Below, piece after piece: positions 14,961 through 24,089 of a stretch of DNA of 33,737 bases (positions are counted from its first letter, which is position 1; each line of letters starts with the position of its first letter). Below the pieces are notes generated by a model. It worked only from the letters and a program-made list of their open reading frames with translations. It was not told where the DNA came from and did no database searches. The stretch lies in assembly GCA_019358975.1 (NCBI GenBank), contig JAHHIL010000057.1, positions 1 through 33,737 on the forward strand. Direction: 5' to 3'. Made by a program: the position numbers and the translations under genes. The stretch is from Trichocoleus desertorum ATA4-8-CV12. GTDB lineage: Bacteria > Cyanobacteriota > Cyanobacteriia > FACHB-46.

Positions 14961-15703
14961 CAATTATTAGTATCACTGGCGTTGTTCCTCATGTCGTCGC
15001 GGTTGATGATGACCCAGACATTCGCGATTTGCTACGGGGCTACCTTGAAGACAATGAAATTCGAGTGTCAACGCTAGCGACAGGTGCTGGGCTATCGGAC
15101 GTTCTTGATCGCGACACCATAGATCTTGTAGTGCTTGACGTTCGCTTACCTGGTGAAAACGGAATGCAAATTGCCCGCCGACTGAGAGAAAAATCACCAA
15201 CCCTTCCAATACTTATGCTGACAGGTCGTGCTGACGAAGCAGATAGAGTTATGGGCTTAGAGCTTGGAGCGGACGACTACATTACTAAACCATTTTCTAG
15301 CAGAGAACTTCTCGCGCGCATCCGGGCACTTTTACGAAGATCTCACGCGCAAACTAGAGTGCCAGATGCCATTGGTCGTGTACGTGCTTATCGCTTTGGT
15401 CAATGGGAATTGAATGTAGGTTTGCGTCGGCTTTCTAGCCCACAAGGTGAGCCGATTGGCCTGACCAATGGCGAGTTTAGCCTTCTCACTGCATTCCTAA
15501 GTGCTCCTCAAAGAACACTTACAAGAAGTCAATTGCTTGAACTAACTCGATTGCATGACGCAGAAGTTTACGATCGATCAATAGATATACAGATCCTTCG
15601 ACTTCGGAGAAAAATTGAGCGCGATGCTACAAGACCAGAGTTCATCGTTACACATCGTGGATCCGGATATGCCTTCGAAGCCCCAGTAGATGTGGTCCGT
15701 TAA
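14957..15703 (+). CDS. OmpR/PhoB-type response regulator
   Basis: A 248-residue regulator. The receiver domain has acidic DDD at 17-19, phosphoacceptor Asp61 in LVVLDVRLPGENG, and Lys111 in DDYITKPF. The C-terminal winged helix domain (about 140-245) has NGEFSLLTAFL, RTLTRSQLLEL, the DNA-recognition helix YDRSIDIQILRLRRKIE and the terminal VTHRGSGYAF. It starts with the ATGA overlap of the kinase stop, so the two are translated together. The hybrid kinase also carries its own receiver, so transfer may be relayed or the kinase HisKA may phosphorylate this protein directly; no Hpt domain is encoded nearby. The likely target is the downstream RND efflux operon, 726 bases away. Confidence 0.93.
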   Translation: MTIISITGVVPHVVAVDDDPDIRDLLRGYLEDNEIRVSTLATGAGLSDVLDRDTIDLVVLDVRLPGENGMQIARRLREKSPTLPILMLTGRADEADRVMGLELGADDYITKPFSSRELLARIRALLRRSHAQTRVPDAIGRVRAYRFGQWELNVGLRRLSSPQGEPIGLTNGEFSLLTAFLSAPQRTLTRSQLLELTRLHDAEVYDRSIDIQILRLRRKIERDATRPEFIVTHRGSGYAFEAPVDVVR

Positions 15704-16311
15704 CTCGCTTGCACCATTTGCAAACAGTTTCGTTGAAGCGTTGCTATTTTTACTAGCATGCTTCGGCCTCACAAACCCAGCACAGAAGTTTTGACACCTC
15801 TGGGTGAACAAATGTGCATGTACCAATGCAGCTAGAGCACGTCTAGTCCTGTTCCACTATTCAATTTCTTAAACGACCTGTAAGGCTGATTTTAGAAACG
15901 CCTGTCAGCCGGAAGTAGAGAAGAACTCAACACAAGTTGGCGAGTATATCGACAATGCTTCGCTAACCCTGCTCTTTAAGACTTGGAATTGCATGAGCGA
16001 GAGTGCTATGTCTTTTGCACTTGAATATCTCATGCTGTCAAAAAATCCATTGTCTTTTTGCATTCTCTCGTCAATCTGAAAATCGCAATCCCGTAGTCAT
16101 TGGCACACAAGCGGCCAAGAGTGAACTATCGCCGCTCTCCGCTGGATTGCAAACGAGGGGGCATTTGCTTGGTTTATCAAGAATTTTCCGGGAGACGTGT
16201 TTTGTCTTCGAACTGCTTCAAATGAAACCAGGTAGTGCAGACTGAGAAATCTAATTGAAACCCTTTGGCCGCTTAATCGACCATAGTGGGATCGAGGAGC
16301 AATGGCGATGA

Positions 16312-16350
16312 GTTGATACTTCAGGGAAGCAGCTGGGGGTTGATACGTCA
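16312..16350. promoter_or_regulatory. Direct repeats, possible response-regulator sites
   Basis: GTTGATAC occurs at 16312-16319 and 16339-16346, each followed by one base and TCA. Spacing is 27 bp. Tandem repeats upstream of the target gene are typical for OmpR-type regulators, though the usual spacing is 10-11 bp, so this is only a candidate. Confidence 0.35.
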
Positions 16351-16403
16351 AGACTGATCTGAAATTCTAAAGCATCGCCCTTCGCCCACCAAATTTCAGT
16401 CTT
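16350..16403. promoter_or_regulatory. Imperfect inverted repeat upstream of the RND operon
   Basis: AAGACT (16350-16355) and GAAATT (16361-16366) pair with AATTTC (16392-16397) and AGTCTT (16398-16403), with a GATCT bulge on the left side and a 25-base loop. It ends 27 bases before the first gene, so it could be in a leader RNA or be a binding site. Confidence 0.3.
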
Positions 16404-16429
16404 TCAAAACTTAATATACCACTAGTTAT

Positions 16430-17863
16430 ATGGACAAGTGCATATCCATATTGGCCAAGGCTTTGATTTCAGCGTCAATGCTACTCGCGATATCCGGGTG
16501 TGCAAGCAGCACACTGAACAGTACAGGGAGTTTGCAGTCAAGTGGCGCTACCGACAATTCATACTCGTACCCAGATCATCTGAATTATTGGTGGAGAAGC
16601 TGGGGCGATCAAAGACTTAATGACCTCATTCAAAAGGCCTGGAGTAATAATAGCGATGTACGAGTTGCAGTCGCTCGACTTAAGGAAGTACACGCTCGGA
16701 GAGCTGAGGTAGATGCAGCTAAGTATCCTTCTCTGGCACTTCTTGCGCGTAGTGCCCGGGAGGAGAAATCAGATGCAGTTCAATCTTCTCATAAGCTAAA
16801 TCTTGTTGCCTCTTACGAAGTTGACTTTTGGGGGCGTATTGCGACCCAACGATCTTCATCTGAATACGATTCACAAGCACAGTCCTGGGCATTAGCATTA
16901 GTTCAATGGTCACTGGCAGCACAGATGGCAGAGACATACACGGATTTAATTGCTATCAACTCGAAAATCGCTTCTGCAGGCGAGGCGAGAGGCACAATTT
17001 ATAAATCGGTAAAACTAATTAATTTGGGATTCAATTTTGGGACGCACTCGATTTTGGACTTGGAGCGAGCCAAAGCTGATCTTGCGGCCGCAGATTCAGT
17101 GATGGAATCATTACGGCGCCTTAGATTGGCCCTGCATACCAGGATGGCTTTGATCTCTGGTGAAAGTGCGGAAAAAATAGAGTCATATTTTCCTGATGCC
17201 AATGAATCCGATTTGACCAAATTGTTGTCTCTGTCATTGCCTGCAGGCTCACTTGAGCAAGCCATTAGAAATCGGCCTGATGTTCAAGAAGCTTTATTCC
17301 TTCTGGCAAGTCGTGATGCCGCATGGGTTGCGACAAGCCAAGCACGTTGGCCTCAGATAACTCTTACTGGCGATATTAGAGGTGATTCAAATCGGATCTC
17401 CAAAATATTCTCTTCAGGTAATATTTTGTGGTCGATAGCACAGGGATTAGCTATTAATTTGCTTGATGGCGGTGCCGCAAATGCTCGCACTGATCAAGCA
17501 CATTCGCGTGCAGAGGCAGCACGTGCGCGGTATGAGCATGCGATCGCGCGCGCACTTCTGGAAATCCGAGAGGCTTATACGGCCACCGAGATCAATCAAT
17601 CGCTTTTAGAGGCACAACAACGGAGGGCCGTTGCAATGGATATGTCGGTTTCCATGGCAAGAGTGGGATACGAGGCTGGAACACTAGCGCTAATTGATTT
17701 TCTTGACGTGCAGCGACAGGCACTAATAGCGCGCATGAGTTTGGCAGATAGTCAGAGAGACCAAATTCTTGGCAAAGTTGCTGCCCTCAAGGCACTTGGT
17801 ACGGGACATAGTGGAGCAGGGCGTGTACTGACGCAGGGTGCCCATAGACATGGAGAATATTAA
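16430..17863 (+). CDS. RND efflux outer-membrane lipoprotein (OprM/NodT family)
   Basis: A 477-residue outer-membrane factor of the TolC-like channel family. It begins with a lipoprotein signal (MDKCISILAKALISASML, then LAISGC with Cys24 as lipidation site). Two outer-membrane efflux repeats follow, at about 55-240 and 265-455. The first is marked by WWRSWGDQRLNDLIQKAWSNN and SYEVDFWGR; the second by AIRNRPDVQEALFLLASRDAAW and AINLLDGGAA. The trimer forms the outer-membrane and periplasmic duct of the pump encoded by the next two genes. No clear ribosome-binding site precedes ATG 16430; an ATG at 16478 would cut into the signal and is less likely. The stop overlaps the start of the fusion protein (TAATG). 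Confidence 0.92.
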   Translation: MDKCISILAKALISASMLLAISGCASSTLNSTGSLQSSGATDNSYSYPDHLNYWWRSWGDQRLNDLIQKAWSNNSDVRVAVARLKEVHARRAEVDAAKYPSLALLARSAREEKSDAVQSSHKLNLVASYEVDFWGRIATQRSSSEYDSQAQSWALALVQWSLAAQMAETYTDLIAINSKIASAGEARGTIYKSVKLINLGFNFGTHSILDLERAKADLAAADSVMESLRRLRLALHTRMALISGESAEKIESYFPDANESDLTKLLSLSLPAGSLEQAIRNRPDVQEALFLLASRDAAWVATSQARWPQITLTGDIRGDSNRISKIFSSGNILWSIAQGLAINLLDGGAANARTDQAHSRAEAARARYEHAIARALLEIREAYTATEINQSLLEAQQRRAVAMDMSVSMARVGYEAGTLALIDFLDVQRQALIARMSLADSQRDQILGKVAALKALGTGHSGAGRVLTQGAHRHGEY

Positions 17864-19029
17864 TGAATAACCGTTGGAATGTTAATGAAATATCTAAATC
17901 CAAATTGTCAGGAAGAGCCCGCAGAATACTTGCTTGGGGTGTTGTGGCATCTATTCTCGTCCTGGGATTTTTATTAATTCCGATTCTCAAAAGCGCAGCC
18001 ATTGACAAGTCAAATTCAACGGTGGAAATATCCATAGATAAAGCGATGGCAGTCGAAATTGTCAGTCCGATATCGCGCGAGATAACGCGTCAGTTGACTG
18101 TTGCTGGGGGATTTGCTGCACGGGATGAGATCGTAGTGGGCTCGGATGCACCAGTTCGATGGAATCGTGTTCTGGTTGATATTGGAAGTTCTGTGGAAGA
18201 GGGTCAATTACTTGCACAGGGAGACGATAGTGTTCTGGTTGCTCAATTGGCTCAACAAGAAGCCTTATTGGTTCAAGCCGAAGCTCGCTTTAAATTAGCT
18301 CGTGAAAATCTGGGTCGCGCGCAGCAGGTGCAGGCGGCAGGTATTTACAGCGTTGAAGCCCTCGATGCCAAACAAAACGACGCGGCAGTCGCGGCGGCCC
18401 AGGTAAGCGCCATTCGAGCGCAAATACGTGAGGTTACCGCTCGCATAGCGCAGACACGTGTGTTTTCACCGGTAAAAGGTTTAGTGACACATCGAGCAGC
18501 CTCTGTGGGGGCTGTAACACCACCTGGTGGAGAGTTGTTCAGAATAATAAAAAATAGCCAAGTCGAATGGCAGGCAGAAGTACCTGAAAAAGAACTTCAG
18601 CAAATCCGTGAAGGTTCACTCGCTTCTGTAGATCTAGGCAGAGGTCTGAAAATTGAGGGGCGAGTTCGTGCGGTTGCACCGTCGGTGGCGAAGTCGACGC
18701 GCCGTGGCATTGTGTATGTGTCACTTCCGGTGCACCGCGATGTGCGATCTGGTGGCCATGCTACTGGATCTATAGAAATTGGTCGAGCCAGAGTATTGGT
18801 CTTGCCAATTCGCGTAGTTCAGTACCGCGATGGCATACCTTTCGTCTATACGGTTAATGAGCGGAATATTGCTGAAACTCGCACACTGTCGCTTGGAGTG
18901 CAAGATGGGGAACATGTGGAGGTGACGGGCATTGGGCAAGAAGCCCGCGTGGTATCCACTGGTGCTGGATTTGTAAAGGCTGGCGAACGACTCCATGTTA
19001 GCGCATTGACTCGGGGAGCTTCGCAATGA
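17863..19029 (+). CDS. RND efflux periplasmic adaptor (HlyD/MFP family)
   Basis: A 388-residue membrane fusion protein. One N-terminal membrane segment (about 25-44, ILAWGVVASILVLGFLLIPI) anchors it. The barrel-sandwich half WNRVLVDIGSSVEEGQLLAQGDD (about 105-127) leads to a coiled-coil hairpin of about 60 residues rich in Ala/Gln/Arg, then the second half RVFSPVKGLVTHRAASVGAVTPPGG. A beta-barrel and C-terminal domain follow. It lacks the lipobox found in AcrA. It links pump and outer-membrane channel. Overlaps of one base with the upstream gene and four with the downstream gene show tight translational coupling. Confidence 0.9.
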   Translation: MNNRWNVNEISKSKLSGRARRILAWGVVASILVLGFLLIPILKSAAIDKSNSTVEISIDKAMAVEIVSPISREITRQLTVAGGFAARDEIVVGSDAPVRWNRVLVDIGSSVEEGQLLAQGDDSVLVAQLAQQEALLVQAEARFKLARENLGRAQQVQAAGIYSVEALDAKQNDAAVAAAQVSAIRAQIREVTARIAQTRVFSPVKGLVTHRAASVGAVTPPGGELFRIIKNSQVEWQAEVPEKELQQIREGSLASVDLGRGLKIEGRVRAVAPSVAKSTRRGIVYVSLPVHRDVRSGGHATGSIEIGRARVLVLPIRVVQYRDGIPFVYTVNERNIAETRTLSLGVQDGEHVEVTGIGQEARVVSTGAGFVKAGERLHVSALTRGASQ

Positions 19030-22000
19030 TCCAGGATATTTCAGCACGTGCCATCCGTAAACCAATACCTCCGATAATTCTCTTTATCCTGCTGACGTTT
19101 GCCGGGCTACTGGGCTTTCAACGACTGGGAATTAATCAATTTCCGGATGTGGACATCCCATTCGTTTCAGTGAGCGTTGCTCAACCAGGGGCTGCACCCG
19201 CAGAGTTGGAGACACAGGTAACTAGGCAGGTGGAAAATGCTTTAGCAACAGTGGGTGATGTCTCACATATCTTGTCCACAGTGACAGATGGTGTCTCCAC
19301 AAGTCTAGTTGAGTTTCAATTTGGGAAAGATTTGGATCGTGCAGTCAATGACATACGCGATGCACTGGTCCGAATTCGAAGTGAGCTGCCGGGTGACATT
19401 GAAGAACCGGTTATCACGCGAAGCACTACATCGGGTGGGCCGATGCAGACCTTCGTCGTGAAAGACCACAGTAGAACATTATCTCCTCAAGAGCTGTCGT
19501 GGTTTGTGGACAACAAAGTCGCGCGCGCTTTGCTTTCGGTGCCGGGCGTTGGGCAAATTCGGCGCATAGGTGGCGTGGACCGCGAAGTACGAATTCGGCT
19601 CGATCCCGAACGACTTAACGCTCTTGGCGTAACAGCTGCAGAGATAAGCAGACAACTCGCCGCGAGTTCCATCAACCTGCCTGGCGGGCAAAGCGAGTTA
19701 TCCAGCGGTACGCAGAGCGTGCGAGCGCTGGGTGGCGCCGAAAGCGTGGAGGCCTTGCGCGGATGGTCTTTAGGGTTGCGGGACGCTCGATCAGTAAGAC
19801 TGACAGAAGTTGCAACTATTGAAGACGGCTCTGCAGAGCCGCGTCAAGACGCATTTGTCAATGGGGAACGAGTCGTGGCATTCCAAGTGCTGCGTGCTGT
19901 TGGTGCTTCCTCGGTCGATGTTGCCGCCTCTATCGAGCGAAAAGTAAAGGAACTGAACGCTGCAAATCCAAATATTTCGATCGAACTTTTCAATGCACCA
20001 GTGTCCTTTACTGTGGAGTCGTATTTTGCCTCTGTGGAGGCTTTAATTCTGGGTGCATTATTGGCAGTCATTGTGGTTTGGTGGTTTCTTCGGGACTGGC
20101 GCGCCACATTAATTGCAGCTGTGGCGATGCCCCTGTCGGTCATCCCAACCTTCTTTTTTATGCAGTGGCTGGGATTTTCACTCAATCTCATTACGCTACT
20201 CGGACTATCTTTAGTAGTCGGAATATTAGTTGATGACGCTATCGTCGAAATTGAGAACATTGTCCGGCACATTCGCATGGGGAAGAGCCCTTTGCAGGCG
20301 GCTATCGATGCCGCTGATGAAATTGGCTTGGCTGTAGTGGCAACTACGCTAGCGATCGTTGCTGTCTTCATTCCAGTTAGCTTCATGTCAGGCGTGCCTG
20401 GACAGTTCTTTAGGCAGTTTGGAATCTCGGTAGCAATCGCAGTGATGATTTCCCTGTTAGTCGCTCGGTTGTTAACGCCGGTAATGGGAGCATATCTTCT
20501 AAAAGGCGCTGTTGCTCACCATGAACCAGCGAAGCTGACGGTGAAATATCTCGAATTAGTAAGGTGGGGGCTAGGCCGCAGGAGACTCGCAATATTGTCT
20601 GGGGTAGTGCTTTTCTTAGCGTCGATTTCTCTTGCCCCGTTGCTTTCAAAAACCTTCATTCCGGCTAGTGATCGCTCGATGAGCACAATCAACTTTGAGC
20701 TACCTCCTGGCGCCAGCTTAGCGGAAACTGTTGTGGTCGCAGAGCATGCCCGTGCCGTGCTCGCAAGTCAGCCTGAAGTTGATCGCATTCTCACCACGGT
20801 TGGCAACGGAGCTCAGCTTGACTCAGTCGGCACTAGTGGAAGTGCAGAAGTGCGAGTTGGCACATTAACTGTGTCGCTCGTTGCTCCGTCTAAACGCTCC
20901 GTAACACAGCGCGAGTTTGAAAAGAGAGTTCAGCCCGAGCTCAAAAAAATACCAGGATTCCGCTTTCGTTTCGGTAGTGGCGAGGCCGGTGAGATGCTTG
21001 AGTTGATCCTCGTGAGTGACAACCCACGGCAGTTAGAGGCGACAGCTTCAAGCCTTGAGAATGAGATGCGCGGCGTGCCTGGAGTGGGAAACCCTGCAAG
21101 TGAAGCCAGCCTTCGCAGGCCTGAGGTATTGATAAAAATTGATCATGCGCGCGCAGCTGATCTTGGTGTTTCGGTCGCTGATATCGGAACAACACTCCGA
21201 GTTGCGACTATGGGTGACGTCCGGGCGCTGCTGCCTAAGCTTCACCTCGATGAGCGAAGCGTACCTATCAGAACCGAGCTTGCACCTCAGGTACGGACAG
21301 ATATCAACACATTGCGACAGCTTAGAGTTCCCACCTCTGGTGGAACCAGTGTTCCACTAACTTCTATTGCCCAGGTCGAAATGGGAAGTAGTGCTGCCAA
21401 GATTACTCGATTTGATAGGCAGCGCAGTGTAAGCATACGGGCTGATATCGGCGGAGCACCTTTAGGAGCAGTTAATGAAGCTATTGAGAAGCTACCGACT
21501 ATGCGTCAACTTCCCGCTGAAGTAAGCAAGGCGAACTTCGGCGACACAGAGCGCATGAACCAGTTGTTCGCAGATTTTGGTACCGCAATGATTGCCGGCG
21601 TCCTTTTGGTGTACTGCGTTCTCGTATTGCTGTTCCACGATTTCGCCCAACCGCTGACCATTATGGCTGCGTTACCGCTATCTTTCGGCGGTGCCTTGGG
21701 GTTACTCTTGATAACCGGAGAGCCGATGTCACTTCCTGCGACGATTGGAATTCTTATGCTGATGGGTATCGTAACCAAGAACTCAATTCTCTTGGTTGAA
21801 TATGCTTTGGTGGCGATTCGTGGTGGAATGGAGCGCACTCATGCACTTGTAGAGGCGTGTGAAAAACGTGCACAACCCATTATCATGACCACTGTTGCGA
21901 TGGGGGCAGGCATGTTACCTATTGCGCTGAAATTTGGTGCTGATGCTGATTTTCGAGCCCCTATGGCAATTGCTGTTATTGGTGGATTAATTACATCTAC

Positions 22001-22142
22001 AGTGCTATCACTTTTCTACATTCCTGTGGTGTTTTCTCTAGTAGACGATGCGAAAAGGTGGATTACGCATTTTCAGCCCCTTCACAGCCCCTTTCCGATT
22101 CAACGCATTCATTCAGAATTTTACAAACGGGAGGAAAAATGA
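19026..22142 (+). CDS. RND efflux pump (AcrB/HAE1-like permease)
   Basis: A full-length 1038-residue RND transporter. N-terminal TM1 is in IRKPIPPIILFILLTFAGLL, followed by the FPDVDIPFVSV porter start. The proton-relay Asp pair is Asp403/Asp404 in GILVDDAIVEIEN of TM4, and Lys918 is in MGIVTKNSILLVEYA of TM10, matching AcrB Asp407/408 and Lys940. Two large periplasmic loops and twelve helices are of normal size. The subgroup looks like HAE1 pumps of betaproteobacteria (drugs, solvents, aromatics) and not heavy-metal pumps. The C-terminus has a short extra tail (QPLHSPFPIQRIHSEFY). Its stop overlaps the next gene by four bases. Confidence 0.93.
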   Translation: MIQDISARAIRKPIPPIILFILLTFAGLLGFQRLGINQFPDVDIPFVSVSVAQPGAAPAELETQVTRQVENALATVGDVSHILSTVTDGVSTSLVEFQFGKDLDRAVNDIRDALVRIRSELPGDIEEPVITRSTTSGGPMQTFVVKDHSRTLSPQELSWFVDNKVARALLSVPGVGQIRRIGGVDREVRIRLDPERLNALGVTAAEISRQLAASSINLPGGQSELSSGTQSVRALGGAESVEALRGWSLGLRDARSVRLTEVATIEDGSAEPRQDAFVNGERVVAFQVLRAVGASSVDVAASIERKVKELNAANPNISIELFNAPVSFTVESYFASVEALILGALLAVIVVWWFLRDWRATLIAAVAMPLSVIPTFFFMQWLGFSLNLITLLGLSLVVGILVDDAIVEIENIVRHIRMGKSPLQAAIDAADEIGLAVVATTLAIVAVFIPVSFMSGVPGQFFRQFGISVAIAVMISLLVARLLTPVMGAYLLKGAVAHHEPAKLTVKYLELVRWGLGRRRLAILSGVVLFLASISLAPLLSKTFIPASDRSMSTINFELPPGASLAETVVVAEHARAVLASQPEVDRILTTVGNGAQLDSVGTSGSAEVRVGTLTVSLVAPSKRSVTQREFEKRVQPELKKIPGFRFRFGSGEAGEMLELILVSDNPRQLEATASSLENEMRGVPGVGNPASEASLRRPEVLIKIDHARAADLGVSVADIGTTLRVATMGDVRALLPKLHLDERSVPIRTELAPQVRTDINTLRQLRVPTSGGTSVPLTSIAQVEMGSSAAKITRFDRQRSVSIRADIGGAPLGAVNEAIEKLPTMRQLPAEVSKANFGDTERMNQLFADFGTAMIAGVLLVYCVLVLLFHDFAQPLTIMAALPLSFGGALGLLLITGEPMSLPATIGILMLMGIVTKNSILLVEYALVAIRGGMERTHALVEACEKRAQPIIMTTVAMGAGMLPIALKFGADADFRAPMAIAVIGGLITSTVLSLFYIPVVFSLVDDAKRWITHFQPLHSPFPIQRIHSEFYKREEK

Positions 22143-23086
22143 ATTTTGACCGCATACCTTTGCATGATCAATTGAGATTGCCCGATGGTCGTACTCTCTC
22201 CTATGCTATATACGGTACGCCTGGAGGACAGCCTGTCTACTTCTTCCACGGTTTTCCTGGAAGTAGGCTTCATGCCGAATTGGGTCACGAGGATGCGATA
22301 GCTACGGGAGTCTGTCTTGTTGCATTTGACCGCCCCGGATTTGGCAGGTCCAGTTGGGTTGATGCTCCAACTATTGACCACATTATTTCTGATGTTTCCG
22401 TTCTTGCAGATTACCTTGGTCACAGACGATTCGGAGTTCTTGGCGTTTCATGTGGAGGCCCCTATGCGCTGGCCTCTGCACGACTGATGCCGACTCGAGT
22501 CTCTGCGGTTGGTCTTCTTGCGGGAATGGGGCCAATGAACATTCCTTCGCTGCGGAAACATCAAATGCGTGTACTGAAGTTTATGTTCGCTGCGGCCAAA
22601 ACTCTGCCTTTGGCAATTACCCCTCTCCTATTTGCAGATTCCACGATCTTCAGGCGTGACGCAGAGCGTGCTGTAGAGATTCTGAGTAGGGCATTACCCC
22701 CCCCAGACAGAGCGTTGCTGGCGGAGAACGTTAAAGTACGAGAGCGCTTCGCTGCAGGTATGGCAGAAGCTTACAGGCAAGGCATCAGCGGTAGCCTAAG
22801 TGAAGCACGTCGCATATCCAAGCAAGGGACTGCGCAACTCAGAGAAATCTCGTGCCCAGTCCATGTATATCAAGGTGATCTAGATCGTCATGTACCAGTC
22901 GCCATGGGAGAATTTTTAGCATCTCATCTGCCGGGAGGACGGTTTCACCTACGTACAGGTGAGGGACATCTCTCGATAGTTTCTCATTGCATCAGGGAAT
23001 GCTTGAAGCTCTTATCTTCAAACATGAAGTCAGAGATTTCAATTTATGATCTAGTTCCTAAGAGTGTGGAGATAGAAAATGCTTGA
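22139..23086 (+). CDS. Alpha/beta hydrolase attached to the RND operon
   Basis: A 315-residue cytoplasmic alpha/beta-hydrolase without signal peptide. The oxyanion HGFPGSR segment lies at about 37-43, the elbow GVSCGGPYA has Ser104, Asp is in YQGDLDRHVP (Asp247 or Asp249), and His277 is in TGEGHLSIV, so the catalytic triad looks complete. ATG 22139 overlaps the pump stop (ATGA) and follows GGAGG, so it is clearly in the operon; the frame opening at 22058 lies inside the pump gene. Close relatives are annotated only as hydrolases, so ester, lactone or amide substrates are possible. Coupling with an efflux pump suggests it modifies the pump substrate or a related toxic compound. Confidence 0.85.
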   Translation: MNFDRIPLHDQLRLPDGRTLSYAIYGTPGGQPVYFFHGFPGSRLHAELGHEDAIATGVCLVAFDRPGFGRSSWVDAPTIDHIISDVSVLADYLGHRRFGVLGVSCGGPYALASARLMPTRVSAVGLLAGMGPMNIPSLRKHQMRVLKFMFAAAKTLPLAITPLLFADSTIFRRDAERAVEILSRALPPPDRALLAENVKVRERFAAGMAEAYRQGISGSLSEARRISKQGTAQLREISCPVHVYQGDLDRHVPVAMGEFLASHLPGGRFHLRTGEGHLSIVSHCIRECLKLLSSNMKSEISIYDLVPKSVEIENA

Positions 23087-23321
23087 GCTTCGTCCAAGTT
23101 GTGAACGATGTGATGTGAGTCTTGCCCCTGACAGTCAGAACGCTTGGATATGCAGTTTTGAGTGTACTTTCTGTTCCACCTGCGCAAATCATTTATTTAA
23201 TTTTTCCTGCCCTAACTGTGGCGGTGAATTGGTTCCACGGCCTACGCGACGAGGAGAGGCGTTGCAGAATAATCCTGCAGGAACATATCGCATTTATCGG
23301 CCTTCAGCGATACAAAGTTAA
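23079..23321 (+). CDS. DUF1272 small Cys-rich protein
   Basis: An 80-residue protein starting MLELRPSCERCD, with eight cysteines (8, 11, 25, 29, 32, 35, 44, 47) in CxxC-type pairs. The CSFECTFC, CSTC and CPNCGGELV segments are typical of DUF1272, a probable zinc-binding family of unknown function. GGAG lies about 8 bases before the ATG, inside the hydrolase gene, which it overlaps by eight bases. It is the last gene of the RND operon; a strong terminator follows after 29 bases. The final 25 residues are basic and hydrophilic. Confidence 0.85.
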   Translation: MLELRPSCERCDVSLAPDSQNAWICSFECTFCSTCANHLFNFSCPNCGGELVPRPTRRGEALQNNPAGTYRIYRPSAIQS

Positions 23322-23350
23322 CGACTCTCTGAGTCATATAGGCGGAATGT

Positions 23351-23387
23351 AAAAGGGCGAGTGTGCGCTGTGCACTCGCCCTTTTTT
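23351..23387 (+). terminator. Intrinsic terminator of the RND operon
   Basis: AAAAGGGCGAGTG (23351-23363) pairs with CACTCGCCCTTTT (23373-23385), giving a 13-bp perfect stem with a 9-base loop and a T-run of six. It is a strong Rho-independent terminator for the operon ending at 23321. Confidence 0.92.
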
Positions 23388-24020
23388 ATCATTCGCAAAG
23401 TATGCTGTGAAAATAGCGGCTGCTTTGGAAACCTCACCACAGCCAGTTGCGCAATTGTAGAGAGATTTACTGCAAGAAAATATTACATAGAAAAATGGTT
23501 TCGACAGAGTAGTTCTATGCTGCCAATTGTGTTTTGCGTGCTAAATTGAATATTTGGCATGTTTTTCCTTTCCGGGATAAATAAATATAAATTTGAGTGA
23601 AGATTTTTTGCTATTGCGCCGATGGTACTTTGAACGCGACATAGCGTTTACAGAATCGCGTAGACCTATATCAAGCCAGCGCATTGCACGGATTTTCGAG
23701 ATCAATCATTTCTACTCAACATTGCTGAGCCAAAAAATATATTCACGCCTTTTGTGTCATGTTTGCAAACGCTGCTCAGCATCAATTTGATTGAGGATTT
23801 AGTTCAACGAAGCCTAAGACGCAGGGTGGTTTGAATCGAAGTCTAGCGAATCGAGAGAGCTACGACTACGATTGGCCTCACAACCACATTCATGAAATTT
23901 CTGATGTTTCAAAAGAAACATATAGTTGAAACTTTGCAATCTTTTTGAAGCAAGAGGTGGGCATTATTGAACGGACTTAAAAATCCAATAGACTTTTGTT
24001 CTTGGCTATTTTTAATACTG
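23388..24020. other. AT-rich intergenic region after the RND operon
   Basis: About 630 bases with no supported gene. A 65-residue frame from 23593 (TTG start) has no ribosome-binding site and no recognisable motif. Two small palindromes are visible: GAAATTTC (23894-23901) and TGTTTC-AAAA-GAAACA (23905-23920). Together with the next entry they suggest regulatory DNA for the transporter operon. Confidence 0.4.
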
Positions 24021-24067
24021 TAATTTAAATATGATTAAATTAACTGCACGAGCTCGTGTTTAAACAC
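24021..24067. promoter_or_regulatory. Cluster of palindromes upstream of the EamA transporter gene
   Basis: TAATTTAA-N6-TTAAATTA (24021-24042) is an 8-bp perfect inverted repeat. CACGAGCTCGTG (24047-24058) and GTGTTTAAACAC (24056-24067) are perfect 12-bp palindromes sharing GTG. The distance to the start codon (24090) is 22 bases. They are likely operators for a LysR-type or similar regulator; which one is not known. Confidence 0.45.
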
Positions 24068-24089
24068 TCATAAACCAAAGATTATTATA

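Larger units (their letters stand above)
15704..16429. other. Intergenic region upstream of the RND operon
   Basis: About 725 bases without a supported gene; open frames here (16003-16245 plus, 16097-16351 minus) look random. Near the RND operon it holds two direct repeats (16312, 16339) and an imperfect inverted repeat (16350-16403), reported separately. A short TGCTA/TAGCA hairpin at about 15744-15760 follows the response regulator but has no T-run. Confidence 0.45.

Noticed and set aside
15740-15765. Small hairpin after the response regulator as a terminator
   Set aside because: Only 5 bp of stem with no T-run on the 3' side.
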